A stretch of DNA of 64,000 nucleotides, from assembly GCA_003252385.1 (NCBI GenBank), contig QKEH01000009.1:16916-80915 (forward strand), in the 5' to 3' direction. The DNA is from Bacteroidota bacterium (GTDB lineage Bacteria > Bacteroidota > Bacteroidia > Bacteroidales > UBA10428). The translations under genes and the position numbers were made by a program. Of this stretch, positions 20,160 through 30,227 are shown in pieces. Under the pieces are notes generated by a model. That model worked only from the letters and a program-made list of their open reading frames with translations, ran no database searches and was not told where the DNA came from. How positions within the stretch are numbered: the first letter of the stretch is position 1; every line of letters starts with the position of its first letter.

Positions 20160-22190
20160 CTACTTCATCAGTAAGGTCACTGCCTGTTGGTATACATTTT
20201 CTGCTGTATATCCGAGTTTTTCATCGAGCACAGCAGCCGGAGCCGAATAGCCAAAACTATCCAATCCGATAATTTTCCCCCGGGAACCTACCAAACCCTG
20301 CAAGGTTACCGATAGTCCAGCGGTCAAACCCAATGTGGGCAGATGTTCCGGTAATACCGATTCCTGATAGCCGGGATCCTGATCGCGAAACAGGCCCTCG
20401 GAAATGATGGATGCTACCTGAACGTTAATTCCTTTTCGTTCCTTCAACAATCGGGCCCCTTCGATGAGCGTGGAAACTTCAGAACCATTTCCAACAAAAA
20501 CAATATCGTTCTGAGACGCATCCTTATGCACCAAATAACCGCCCCTGGTGGCATTCAGGGCATCCTGATACCGATCACCATTGGAGGGTACATCCGGAAT
20601 GTTCTGGCGTGATAAAATAAGAGCTGTTGGGGAACCGGTATTTTCCAGAGCCATTTTCCAGGCTACATTGGTTTCCATAGCATCGGCCGGCCGCAATACC
20701 AATACGCTGCGCTTTCCGTGATGGTTTCTCAGCTGCTCCATCAAACGAATTTGCGCTTCGTGTTCCACAGGCTGATGCGTAGGACCATCCTCCCCAACCC
20801 GGAAGGCGTCATGGGTCCATACGTATTTCACTGGCAGTTGCATAAGAGCTGCCAAACGAACTGCAGGCTTCATGTAATCGGAAAATACAAAGAAAGTGCC
20901 GCACACCGGAATTACCCCACCATGCAGTGCCATGCCGTTCGCAATGCCTGCCATGGTGAGCTCGGCCACCCCCACCTGAAGGAAGGCTCCACGAAAATCG
21001 CCTTTTACAAACTGAGTGGTTTTCTTCAGAAAGCCTTCGGTTTTGTCGCTGTCCGACAGGTCGGCCGAAGCCACAATCATATTTTCCACCTTACCGCAAA
21101 GCTCGGCCAGAATGGTTCCTGAGGCCACACGCGAGGCAATATTTGACTTTTGTTTTATGGACGAAAAGTCGATATCCGGCATGGCTCCTGAATAGAACAG
21201 TTTCAGTTTTTCAGCCAGTTCCGGATTGTCGTTTTCCCACTGTTTAAATTCTTCTTTCTGTTCTTTGGCAAGCTGTCGTTTGTTTAAATTGATTTTTTCC
21301 CAATATTCTTTAACATCATCGAAGATTACGAATGGGTTTTTGGGGTCGCCGCCCAGGTTCTCAATGGTTTTCTCAAACGATGCTCCTGCCGCTGACAGCG
21401 GCATACCATGGGTAGCACAATTCTTCTCGAAGGAATGTCCGTCGGGGGTCAGGGCTCCTTTGCCCATAACGGTTTTACCAATGATAAGTGTAGGCCGATC
21501 CTTTTCGGAATGAGCAGCATGCAAACTTTTCCGGATTTCAGCTGGATTGTTTCCATCAATCGTGAGCACGTTCCATCCCCAGGCCTGGTATTTCATGGCC
21601 GTATCCTCGCGGGTTACGGCATCGGTTTTGGTAGAAAGCTGAATGTCATTGGCATCGTAGAACATAATCAGGTTATTCAACCCTAGGTAACCGGCAATTC
21701 GGCCGGCACCCTGACTCACTTCTTCCTGTACACCACCATCGGAGATGAACGCGTAGGTTTTATGCGCAACAATATCGCCGAAGCGCGCCACCAAAAAACG
21801 TTCGGCTATGGCCGCCCCAACCGCCATGGTGTGCCCCATGCCCAGAGGGCCCGATGTGTTTTCAACCCCGTGTGCCGGATCGGCTTCGGGATGTCCGGGA
21901 GTTATGCTGCCCCATTGACGAAAATTTTCAATATCCTTCATGTTGTAATAGCCGGCATACAGCAGGATGGAATATAACATGGGAGACATGTGGCCCGGAT
22001 CCAGAAAGAAACGGTCGCGGTTTATCCAATGTCCATCGGTTGGATCGTAATGAAGAAACTCGGAATATAGGATAGAAACGAAATCAGCTCCACCCATGGC
22101 TCCCCCTGGGTGCCCCGACTTGGCCTTTTCTACCATAGATGCAATCAGTATTCGGATATTATCGGCTGATCGTTCAATAACACTTTTCAT
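20160..22190 (-). CDS. tkt: Transketolase (full length)
   Basis: KSGHPGGAMGGAD, DPGHMSPMLYS, GPLGMGHTMAVG, THDAFRVGEDGPTHQPVEH. Confidence 0.93.
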   Translation of the reverse strand: MKSVIERSADNIRILIASMVEKAKSGHPGGAMGGADFVSILYSEFLHYDPTDGHWINRDRFFLDPGHMSPMLYSILLYAGYYNMKDIENFRQWGSITPGHPEADPAHGVENTSGPLGMGHTMAVGAAIAERFLVARFGDIVAHKTYAFISDGGVQEEVSQGAGRIAGYLGLNNLIMFYDANDIQLSTKTDAVTREDTAMKYQAWGWNVLTIDGNNPAEIRKSLHAAHSEKDRPTLIIGKTVMGKGALTPDGHSFEKNCATHGMPLSAAGASFEKTIENLGGDPKNPFVIFDDVKEYWEKINLNKRQLAKEQKEEFKQWENDNPELAEKLKLFYSGAMPDIDFSSIKQKSNIASRVASGTILAELCGKVENMIVASADLSDSDKTEGFLKKTTQFVKGDFRGAFLQVGVAELTMAGIANGMALHGGVIPVCGTFFVFSDYMKPAVRLAALMQLPVKYVWTHDAFRVGEDGPTHQPVEHEAQIRLMEQLRNHHGKRSVLVLRPADAMETNVAWKMALENTGSPTALILSRQNIPDVPSNGDRYQDALNATRGGYLVHKDASQNDIVFVGNGSEVSTLIEGARLLKERKGINVQVASIISEGLFRDQDPGYQESVLPEHLPTLGLTAGLSVTLQGLVGSRGKIIGLDSFGYSAPAAVLDEKLGYTAENVYQQAVTLLMK

Positions 22191-22380
22191 AATTGAAATA
22201 CTTTTCTTAGATTACAATTCTTAATTAAATGGCTGCGAATTTACCTATTTATAGGCATTATTCGACGACAAAAAACGCCAAATTAACATCTAATTCAGCA
22301 CTTTTCGGCCAAAGCTCGCATAATAAAACCCATACAACTTTTTGAAAGTTTAGTATATTTACCCCCAACAAAATTTTCAT

Positions 22381-22863
22381 GTGATGATACAACGAATACA
22401 GACTGCCTTCCTGCTTGTAGCCACGGTATTTTCCTTTCTCATGCTCACCCACCCTATTTCATCGATTAACTTATCAAACCATGCCCACCTGTCCTTCAGG
22501 CCAACGGGGCTGTCCAATTTTGCCACTCCCCCAACCTATTACATGCACACCTGGCCTGTGTTCATTCTTATGGTACTAACTGCGGCCATTAACCTGGGAA
22601 CCGTATTTCTTTTCCGAAAGCGGGTGTTGCAAATGCGCCTTTGTGTTTACAATATTCTGTTGACCCTCGGATTGTCGGGGTTAATGTTCTTTTATTACTT
22701 TTATATAAAACATCACGAAATTATTGAAGGAGCAACCTTTACCAGTGGACGATTCTCTTATACCTCCATATTGCCCTTTGTTAATATTATTCTTCTATTT
22801 CAGGCATTTCGAGCCATACGCCGCGACGAACTGTTGGTAAAATCGTACGACCGACTACGATAA
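22381..22863 (+). CDS. DUF4293 family membrane protein
   Basis: MIQRIQTAFLLVATVFSFLM, four predicted TM segments, RAIRRDELLVKSYDRLR C-terminus. Confidence 0.75.
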   Translation: MMIQRIQTAFLLVATVFSFLMLTHPISSINLSNHAHLSFRPTGLSNFATPPTYYMHTWPVFILMVLTAAINLGTVFLFRKRVLQMRLCVYNILLTLGLSGLMFFYYFYIKHHEIIEGATFTSGRFSYTSILPFVNIILLFQAFRAIRRDELLVKSYDRLR

Positions 22864-22885
22864 TTTCTTTTTTTAGGAAGCTGAT

Positions 22886-23341
22886 TTACAAAATAACCAT
22901 GTGTTCCTTATCGGTGATTTTTTCGCAATAATGGCAACGCAGTTTTAGTTTTTTGCGATTAATTACTAAAAACCGGGTTGGAACCGCTTCGTGATTCGTA
23001 ATACACGATGGGTTATCACATTTCACAATGCTGTAAATATCGTCAGGTACTTCCACGTCCTTTTTCTCAACTACCTGGTAATCGCGTATCACGTTTAGTT
23101 TGGCTTCCGGGGCTACCAGCGAAATGCGGTTGATGTCCTTATCCTGAAAGTACACATCAGACAATTTGATTATGCCTTTTTTGCCATGCTTTTTACTCGG
23201 CAAATTGGTCCCAAAGGTGATCATTCCCTGTAGATGGTCGAGACGTAATATGGAAACCACTTTAAAAAGACTGTCGGCCGGAATATGATCGATAACCGTT
23301 CCGTCCTTGATGGCACTCACCTCGAGTTTGTTGTTTTTCAT
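22886..23341 (-). CDS. pyrI: Aspartate carbamoyltransferase regulatory subunit
   Basis: LEVSAIKDGTVIDHIPA...; Zn-site CDNPSCITN...RCHYCEK. Confidence 0.95.
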   Translation of the reverse strand: MKNNKLEVSAIKDGTVIDHIPADSLFKVVSILRLDHLQGMITFGTNLPSKKHGKKGIIKLSDVYFQDKDINRISLVAPEAKLNVIRDYQVVEKKDVEVPDDIYSIVKCDNPSCITNHEAVPTRFLVINRKKLKLRCHYCEKITDKEHMVIL

Positions 23342-23350
23342 GGCTGTTCC

Positions 23351-24259
23351 TTATTTTAGACCTAGCATTAAGGCTATAATAGCCTGGCGCACATACACGC
23401 CGTTTTCGGTTTGCTGAAAGTAATACGCTTTGGGGTTGGAATCGACACTGGTATGGATTTCGTTGACACGTGGCAGCGGATGCAGTACCCTCATGTTGTC
23501 CCTGGTGCCCTCAAGCATGTGGTTCTTTAACACATAGGCATTCTTGGTTCGCTCGTATTCAATCGGATCCGAGAATCGTTCTTTTTGCACCCGGGTCATA
23601 TAGATAATATCAGCATTTTTCATGTTATCATCGAGTTCCGTTGACTCGTAATATTTCAAACCTAACTCCTCAAGGTACATTTTATATTCATCGGGCATAC
23701 GCAGTTCATCAGGCGAAATAAAATAGAAGGTTGCATTGAATTCAGACAGTGCCATAAGCAGCGAATGGACTGTGCGTCCGTATTTCAGATCGCCTACCAA
23801 AAAGATATTCAGATCATTCAGTTTGCCCTGAGTTTTCTGAATGGAATACAAATCGAGCAAGGTTTGGGTAGGGTGCTGATTGGATCCATCGCCGGCATTG
23901 ATAACGGGTACGTTGGCAATTTCGCTGGCATAGCGAACACTGCCCTCCAAGGGATGACGCATCACAATAAGTTCGCAGTAATTGGTTACCACCCGTATGG
24001 TGTCATTTAGGGTTTCTCCTTTGGTAACGGATGAAGTAGCGGAATCTGTAAAGCCTATTACGCGGCCGCCCAATCGGTTAATGGCGCTTTCGAAACTCAA
24101 TCGGGTACGGGTAGACGGTTCAAAAAAAAGTACCCCCACCACCTGTCCGTTCAATAAATTCTGATAAGAGTTGGCTTCAAATTCGGCGGCCACCTCCAAG
24201 ATGCGTAAGTATTCTTCCTTCGAAAAATCCGTAATGGTTACCAGACTTTTATTCTTCAT
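23351..24259 (-). CDS. pyrB: Aspartate carbamoyltransferase catalytic subunit
   Basis: [42 protein letters not shown]. Confidence 0.96.
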   Translation of the reverse strand: MKNKSLVTITDFSKEEYLRILEVAAEFEANSYQNLLNGQVVGVLFFEPSTRTRLSFESAINRLGGRVIGFTDSATSSVTKGETLNDTIRVVTNYCELIVMRHPLEGSVRYASEIANVPVINAGDGSNQHPTQTLLDLYSIQKTQGKLNDLNIFLVGDLKYGRTVHSLLMALSEFNATFYFISPDELRMPDEYKMYLEELGLKYYESTELDDNMKNADIIYMTRVQKERFSDPIEYERTKNAYVLKNHMLEGTRDNMRVLHPLPRVNEIHTSVDSNPKAYYFQQTENGVYVRQAIIALMLGLK

Positions 24260-24336
24260 AGCTCCTAGGATGTTTTGAGTGTAAAGGTACGTATCTATCG
24301 ATGCAATTGGTATGCCTGTTCAAATCTTGTAATAAT

Positions 24337-25002
24337 TCAGTTTTCGTATAAAGTGAGGTATTCAATGGCTTTGAGTTTTTCAGTGACAGGCATGTAGAAC
24401 GACTTCCTTACTGCAAGCCGCATGATGCATTCCAACTCAAAATTTTGTTCGATCACAGTCACCTCCAAGTCTTTAATAATTCGCATCACCTCGTTCATCT
24501 GCGGGTATCGGAAACCGATATTAAACAACACATCTTCGGTTCGCTCAATGATTTGAGCATTTTCAAGGGCATCGGCGGCGGCCGCTTTGTAAGATCTTAT
24601 AAGACCGGGAGTGCCCAATAGAGTGCCCCCAAAATAGCGAACCACAAAAATGGCTATGTTGGTAATATTCCAGGAGAGTATCTGTCCGTAGATGGGTTTG
24701 CCGGCTGTACCGGAAGGCTCACCATCGTCGTTCATTCGATACGAATCGTTTGTGGCACCCAAACGATAGGCAAAACAATGATGCCGTGCCGTATGATGAG
24801 CTTTCCGTAGTTGATCCAGGTGTTCTTTTACTTCGTCTGCCGATTTTACCGGAAAGGCGAAAGCCAGGAATTTACTTCCCTTTTCCTTATAAATCCCTTC
24901 GGAAGGGAATTGTATGGTTCGATAGACATCCTCTTTCATGGGGTAGCGGCATCCTTCTGGGTGAAACATTCCCGGTATTGGAAAAAAAAAGCAGGTAATC
25001 AA
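24337..25002 (-). CDS. YigZ/IMPACT family protein (likely start at internal Met, ~24939)
   Basis: KGSKFLAFAFPV...AHHTARHHCFAYRLG...DDGEPSGTAGKPI...VVRYFGGTLLGTPGLIRSY. Confidence 0.88.
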   Translation of the reverse strand: MITCFFFPIPGMFHPEGCRYPMKEDVYRTIQFPSEGIYKEKGSKFLAFAFPVKSADEVKEHLDQLRKAHHTARHHCFAYRLGATNDSYRMNDDGEPSGTAGKPIYGQILSWNITNIAIFVVRYFGGTLLGTPGLIRSYKAAAADALENAQIIERTEDVLFNIGFRYPQMNEVMRIIKDLEVTVIEQNFELECIMRLAVRKSFYMPVTEKLKAIEYLTLYEN

Positions 25003-25013
25003 CCTGCCTTTCC

Positions 25014-26435
25014 TTAGAATTTTAATTTCTTCTCAATGTCATCAATCTGATTTTTAAACTGCTTATCGGTGTCCATGAGATTGTTAACGGTCTTACAGGC
25101 ATGCAGCACGGTGGCGTGATCCTTACCTCCTATTTGAGCCCCGATAGTGGCCAACGACGACTTGGTAAGGCTCTTACTAAAATACATGGCCACCTGCCGG
25201 GCTTGAACTATCTCACGCTTCCGAGTTTTTGACTGAAGCATCTCCACGCCTATGTCGTAGTAACTGCAAACCACCTTCTGAATGTAATCGATGGATACCT
25301 CGCGCTTGGTGTTTTTAATCAATTTCTCGATCATCTCCCTGGCGAGATCCAGATTGATGTCCTTGCGATTAAGGGTCGACTGGGCAAGCAACGAAATCAA
25401 GGCTCCTTCGAGCTCGCGAATGTTATCGGTGATATGGGTCGAAATGTATTCGATGACCTCATCTGACATTTCAATACCATCCTTATAGATCTTTTGTTTC
25501 AGAATGGCAATCCGGGTTTCGAAATCGGGTATCTGCAGATCGGCCGATAAACCCCATTTAAACCGGGAAAGCAGACGCTGCTCCATGCCCTGCAACTCCA
25601 CCGGAGGTTTGTCCGATGTGAGTACCAGCTGTTTTCCGGATTGATGCAGATGATTGAAAATATGAAAGAACGTATCCTGGGTTTTTTCTTTACCGGCGAA
25701 CTCATGCACATCGTCGATGATAAGCACATCTATCATTTGATAGAAATGTAAAAAATCGTTCTTGTTATTATTGCGTATGGACTCCACGAACTGAGTCTGG
25801 AATTTATTGGCATTTACGTACAATACGGTTTTATCCGGGAATTTCTCCTTAACTTCAATACCAATGGCCTGTGCCAAATGTGTCTTTCCCAAGCCGGAAT
25901 CGCCATAGATCAACAAGGGGTTAAAAGCAGTTCCTCCGGGGTTGTTTGCCACCGCAATTCCTGCTGAACGTGCCAGACGATTGCATTCTCCCTCCACGTA
26001 ATTGGCAAAACTGTTCTCCGGATTTAAGCGCGGATCAATATCCAGTTTTTTTAGTCCGGGAATAATAAAGGGATTCTTTATGCTCTTTTCATCGGTGTTC
26101 AACGGTACCGAAACGGGTCGGTTTTTAAGCTCCCGCTGGTTATTTGCCGGCAATTTAACGGTAAGCGGATCCTTCCGCGAGGCAGTACTATAATCCATCA
26201 CAACGCTGTATTCCAACTTTGCATCGTATCCTAATTCCTTCCGCAACGTTTTACTAATAATCTCAATATACTTTTCTTCGAGATATTCATAGAAGAAAGG
26301 ACTGGGTACCTGGATTGTTAGTATATTTTTCTCCAATTTTAAGGGAACGATGGGCTCGAACCATGTTCTAAAGCTTATGGATGGCACATTATCTTTAATA
26401 ACATTAAGACAATTGTTCCAAACTTCCCTATGCAT
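25014..26435 (-). CDS. dnaA: Chromosomal replication initiator protein DnaA
   Basis: Walker A YGDSGLGKTHLAQAIG, Walker B VLIIDDVHEF, C-terminal GGKDHATVLHACKTV. Confidence 0.98.
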   Translation of the reverse strand: MHREVWNNCLNVIKDNVPSISFRTWFEPIVPLKLEKNILTIQVPSPFFYEYLEEKYIEIISKTLRKELGYDAKLEYSVVMDYSTASRKDPLTVKLPANNQRELKNRPVSVPLNTDEKSIKNPFIIPGLKKLDIDPRLNPENSFANYVEGECNRLARSAGIAVANNPGGTAFNPLLIYGDSGLGKTHLAQAIGIEVKEKFPDKTVLYVNANKFQTQFVESIRNNNKNDFLHFYQMIDVLIIDDVHEFAGKEKTQDTFFHIFNHLHQSGKQLVLTSDKPPVELQGMEQRLLSRFKWGLSADLQIPDFETRIAILKQKIYKDGIEMSDEVIEYISTHITDNIRELEGALISLLAQSTLNRKDINLDLAREMIEKLIKNTKREVSIDYIQKVVCSYYDIGVEMLQSKTRKREIVQARQVAMYFSKSLTKSSLATIGAQIGGKDHATVLHACKTVNNLMDTDKQFKNQIDDIEKKLKF

Positions 26436-26574
26436 AATTGTATTTTATTTATTGTTAGGCTATTGCTGAACCGTGGTGTTCATAATTTTACACCGGCAAT
26501 TTTGTGAAAAAAAACATAAAAAAAAAACTACATTCCTCTTGACTTTTTCGGAAGAAATCTATTGGTTTTAGTAT

Positions 26575-26790
26575 CAACATTTTAAAAATAGAATTTTTTT
26601 TATAATAATTATAGTACTGATCTTCAATTATTTACAATCGTCAACGCCGTAGCCAACTGTATACTAACTATTTACATTGCATTGCCAATTTATTAACATT
26701 TAAGTCATGTTATTCTGCCTTTCCACTTGACACTGCCTATGGTTATTGCCATGTAGACAATTATATGTAATTTCAACCCTGTTAATAACG
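26575..26790. other. Candidate oriC / DnaA-box cluster upstream of dnaA
   Basis: AT-rich tract followed by four DnaA-box-like 9-mers: TTATTTACA 26628-26636, CTATTTACA 26668-26676, TTATTAACA 26690-26698, TGTTAATAA (reverse) 26780-26788; most one mismatch from TTATNCACA. Confidence 0.4.
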
Positions 26791-26811
26791 TTTTGTAAAC
26801 AGGAAATCAGT

Positions 26812-27888
26812 TTGTCGAATCGCCTTTTTATTATCGGAAGTGCAGGGATTCCGGCTCGCTACGGTGGGTTCGAAACGTTCGCCGAACAACTGACCGGCAA
26901 ACTGGCATCGGACACCCCCATTACCATATACTGTTCGGCTTTTATCTATAAAACTTCAGAAAGGCACTTGCAACAAGGCCGCATAACACACCATTATATT
27001 CCCTGTAAAGCCAACGGTCCCTTTAGCCTCCTGTACGATTTTCTTTCGATAACCCATGCTATTCGCACTTCCTCTCCAACCGACCATTTTCTGATACTCG
27101 GAATAGGCCCCGGGCTTTTTCTTCCTTTTATGGGTGTACTGCGAAAACGAAAAATAATTCTGCATGTGGATGGGCTGGAATGGAAACGCAGCAAATGGAA
27201 ACTGCTTACCCGGCAAATCTTAAAGCTGGCTTTTTCCTGGGCCTGTTCGGTTGCCGATGCAATTATAGTAGACAATGAGGCACTTCGCAGTAGCATTGAG
27301 GCAAAATACCAATATAAAATTGCGCTGATACCGTATGGTTCCGATCATATTCCTTGCACACAGCTTCCTCCTCCAATACAGGGTAAGTATGCTCTGGTTA
27401 TAGCACGAGCCGAACCTGAAAACAATCTGGAAATTATTACCCAGGCCTTCCTCGACCAGACTAACCTTCCACTTTATCTCATCTCCAATTGGAAAGACAC
27501 CCATTTTGGACGAAAGCTATATAAAAGGTACGGTAGCTGTCCAAACATTCATTTTATAGATGCCATCTACGAACGTCCGGAATTATTACAAGCCTACCGG
27601 AAGAATTGCTCCGTTTACATTCACGGACACAGTGCTGGAGGCACCAATCCTTCGTTGGTGGAAGCCATGGCATCGGCTATCCGGATCATTGCGTTCGATA
27701 ATGTTTTTAACCGAAATACCACTAACCACTCCTGTCTTTACTTTAAGGATGGGAAACACCTGAAGGAACTCATCAGCCAAATAGGAACCCAGGCTACCCA
27801 TCACATGTCTGACCTATTATACAGGTATGCAAAGGAACACTATTCCTGGGATACGGTTGCCTTAAAAATCCGAGAGTTACTTCGGTAA
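26812..27888 (+). CDS. Glycosyltransferase (DUF1972 / rhamnosyltransferase-like); TTG start likely at 26812 rather than 26746
   Basis: FIIGSAGIPARYGGFETFAEQL and GHSAGGTNPSLVEAMA; codons 1-22 of the listed ORF overlap the intergenic DnaA-box region and lack family similarity. Confidence 0.85.
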   Translation: MSNRLFIIGSAGIPARYGGFETFAEQLTGKLASDTPITIYCSAFIYKTSERHLQQGRITHHYIPCKANGPFSLLYDFLSITHAIRTSSPTDHFLILGIGPGLFLPFMGVLRKRKIILHVDGLEWKRSKWKLLTRQILKLAFSWACSVADAIIVDNEALRSSIEAKYQYKIALIPYGSDHIPCTQLPPPIQGKYALVIARAEPENNLEIITQAFLDQTNLPLYLISNWKDTHFGRKLYKRYGSCPNIHFIDAIYERPELLQAYRKNCSVYIHGHSAGGTNPSLVEAMASAIRIIAFDNVFNRNTTNHSCLYFKDGKHLKELISQIGTQATHHMSDLLYRYAKEHYSWDTVALKIRELLR

Positions 27889-27969
27889 TTTAGAACTGCT
27901 TTTATTTATTGGTTTTCCCAGGGATTTCCATCTTTTCACTAATTTTAAAGCGTAAAAAATAAGGGATAC

Positions 27970-29295
27970 ATGCAGATGTCAGAAGATTTTAACGTACCCC
28001 AACTTGGGAAATGCACCGTGAACTCAACATTGGATCTGTCGCGTAAAACCGGCGAAGGTATATTTAATTACATACCCGATTCGGAGCGCGTGGTAATGAA
28101 CACCAACTTAGGCTACTATAATGAATGCCTGGCCAATAACCGCGTGCCAGTTTCCTTTGAGAAAGCAGGGCCGAAGGAAAAAATCTACTTTGACCCTACC
28201 AAAACCAAAGTAGCCATTGTTACCTGTGGCGGCTTGTGTCCTGGCCTGAACAATGTAATTCGCGGCTTGGTAAACCAGTTAAACAAACGTTACGGGGTAA
28301 AACGGATTGTGGGCATACGCTATGGTTACGAAGGGTTTATTCCGGAATACGGACACGATATCATTGACCTTACTCCGGAAGAAGTTGAGGACATTCACAT
28401 GCACGGTGGTTCCATACTCAGTTCTTCGCGCGGCCCGCAGGATCCGGCGGAAATAGTGGATGCACTGGAACGTATGAACATTAACATACTTTTTACCATT
28501 GGTGGCGATGGCACCTTACGGGGCGCCCAGGCCATCATGGACGAAATAACCAAAAGAGGTCTTAAAATCAGCGTGGGAGGTATCCCAAAAACCATCGACA
28601 ACGATATCAACCTGATCGAGAAATCCTTTGGGTTTGAAACTGCTTTCACCAGCGCGGCTGAAATATTACGCGGCGCCCACAACGAGGCCAAAGGTGCCTA
28701 CAACGGAATTGCCCTGGTAAAACTCATGGGGCGCGACTCCGGCTTTATTGCAGCCAATGCGGCCTTGGCCGTACAGGAAGTGAACTGTGTCCTGATTCCC
28801 GAAATGAATTTTGAGCTGTTCGGCCCTCATGGTTTTCTGAAATGGCTCCGGCACCGGCTCGAAACCAAGCACCATGCACTTATTGCCGTGGCCGAAGGAG
28901 CCGGACAACACTTATTCGAAGATGCCGGCAAGGAGAAGGATGCTTCAGGAAATGTAAAATACAAAGACATTGGCATTTATCTGCGCGACCGGATCAAGGA
29001 GGAATTCGATCATAAATCATTTTCCTACAGTCTTAAATATATTGACCCCAGCTACATTATCCGCAGTGCCCCTGCGAATGCAAACGATAGTTTGTTCTGC
29101 AACCTGTTGGCCCAAAATGCAGTGCATGCGGCAATGGCAGGACGTACCGGTTTTACAGTCGGTTACTGGAATGCTCAGTTTACCATTCTACCCATTCCCC
29201 GTGCCGTTGCCAAACGGAAACGAATATCCATTGAGGGGGTACTCTGGTCGAATGTGATTGAAACAACCGGGCAGCCTAAAAAATTCAGCAAATAA
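27970..29295 (+). CDS. 6-phosphofructokinase, GGDG/PKTIDND subtype (ATP-dependent predicted)
   Basis: VAIVTCGGLCPGLNNVIRGLV, TIGGDGTLRGAQ, GIPKTIDNDINLIEKSFGFETA, KLMGRDSGFIA. Confidence 0.9.
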   Translation: MQMSEDFNVPQLGKCTVNSTLDLSRKTGEGIFNYIPDSERVVMNTNLGYYNECLANNRVPVSFEKAGPKEKIYFDPTKTKVAIVTCGGLCPGLNNVIRGLVNQLNKRYGVKRIVGIRYGYEGFIPEYGHDIIDLTPEEVEDIHMHGGSILSSSRGPQDPAEIVDALERMNINILFTIGGDGTLRGAQAIMDEITKRGLKISVGGIPKTIDNDINLIEKSFGFETAFTSAAEILRGAHNEAKGAYNGIALVKLMGRDSGFIAANAALAVQEVNCVLIPEMNFELFGPHGFLKWLRHRLETKHHALIAVAEGAGQHLFEDAGKEKDASGNVKYKDIGIYLRDRIKEEFDHKSFSYSLKYIDPSYIIRSAPANANDSLFCNLLAQNAVHAAMAGRTGFTVGYWNAQFTILPIPRAVAKRKRISIEGVLWSNVIETTGQPKKFSK

Positions 29296-29315
29296 AGCAA
29301 GCTTGAACCGTCCAC

Positions 29316-30227
29316 TTAAACCACATCCCAATCCAGTATGGGTTGTGGATTTTGTGCAATCCATAGGTTTAATTCGGAAGGTGTCAGATTGGAGTAGACC
29401 AGCAGATACCCCCCTCCGCCTGAGCCACACAATTTCATAGTGTATTGCCCACCGTCCAGTCCTTGTTGCCAGATACCCAGCACCGTATCCGGAATCATGG
29501 AACGGAAGAACTCCAGCTGGAAACGGGAAATCTGGATCATATCGTACTTCAAAGCATTGGTATCGGAAGTAAGCACATGCTGAACCATGCTATCCACATT
29601 TTCCACGTATTTCACATAGTGTTTCTTTCGATCTTTATCAGCAAGCAGCTTGTAAAATTCATCCACCAGGCGCCGTGTTGAAGCATAAATGCGGGTATCA
29701 AATAGATAGAACTGACTCAGCACCGGATTGGTCCGAGAACCCGGTACTCCCTCCACCCGGGCGCCATGCACCCGGAGCAATTGGTTCCGATAGGCACATA
29801 AAGGATCGAGCCCGGAACTATTACCGTGAAAATACGACTCGGCTCCGGCCAAAACTTCTTTTTGATCGCATATGGACAAGGCTGCCAGTTGGGGAAAATA
29901 CGCTCTAAAAACCGAGGCAACCAAGGCTCCGGAACTCCCCAACCCATATCCCTGCGGTATGGTGGAGTCGAAAAACAGCCCATCCTGAATATGGTCCTGA
30001 AGCAAATCCATATCACCCTGAAGCTCTTCGATCCAAGGAAGTCCTTGCAGATAGTTATAAAAACCAGCCAGAGCACGATTGGACTGAATTACAGATGGTG
30101 TAGGTTCTTTGTCGCCCATGAAACCCAGCTCCCCGGAGTACTTTGAAAAAGGAACCACCAACGCCGGCGAACCCTCCAATACAGAGTATTCGCCGCACAA
30201 CAATACCTTGGAACAGACCCTACTCAT
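29316..30227 (-). CDS. GHMP kinase, probable mevalonate kinase
   Basis: KVLLCGEYSVLEGSPALVVP; PQGYGLGSSGALVASV; SGLDPLCAY; CGSGGGGYLL. Confidence 0.8.
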   Translation of the reverse strand: MSRVCSKVLLCGEYSVLEGSPALVVPFSKYSGELGFMGDKEPTPSVIQSNRALAGFYNYLQGLPWIEELQGDMDLLQDHIQDGLFFDSTIPQGYGLGSSGALVASVFRAYFPQLAALSICDQKEVLAGAESYFHGNSSGLDPLCAYRNQLLRVHGARVEGVPGSRTNPVLSQFYLFDTRIYASTRRLVDEFYKLLADKDRKKHYVKYVENVDSMVQHVLTSDTNALKYDMIQISRFQLEFFRSMIPDTVLGIWQQGLDGGQYTMKLCGSGGGGYLLVYSNLTPSELNLWIAQNPQPILDWDVV

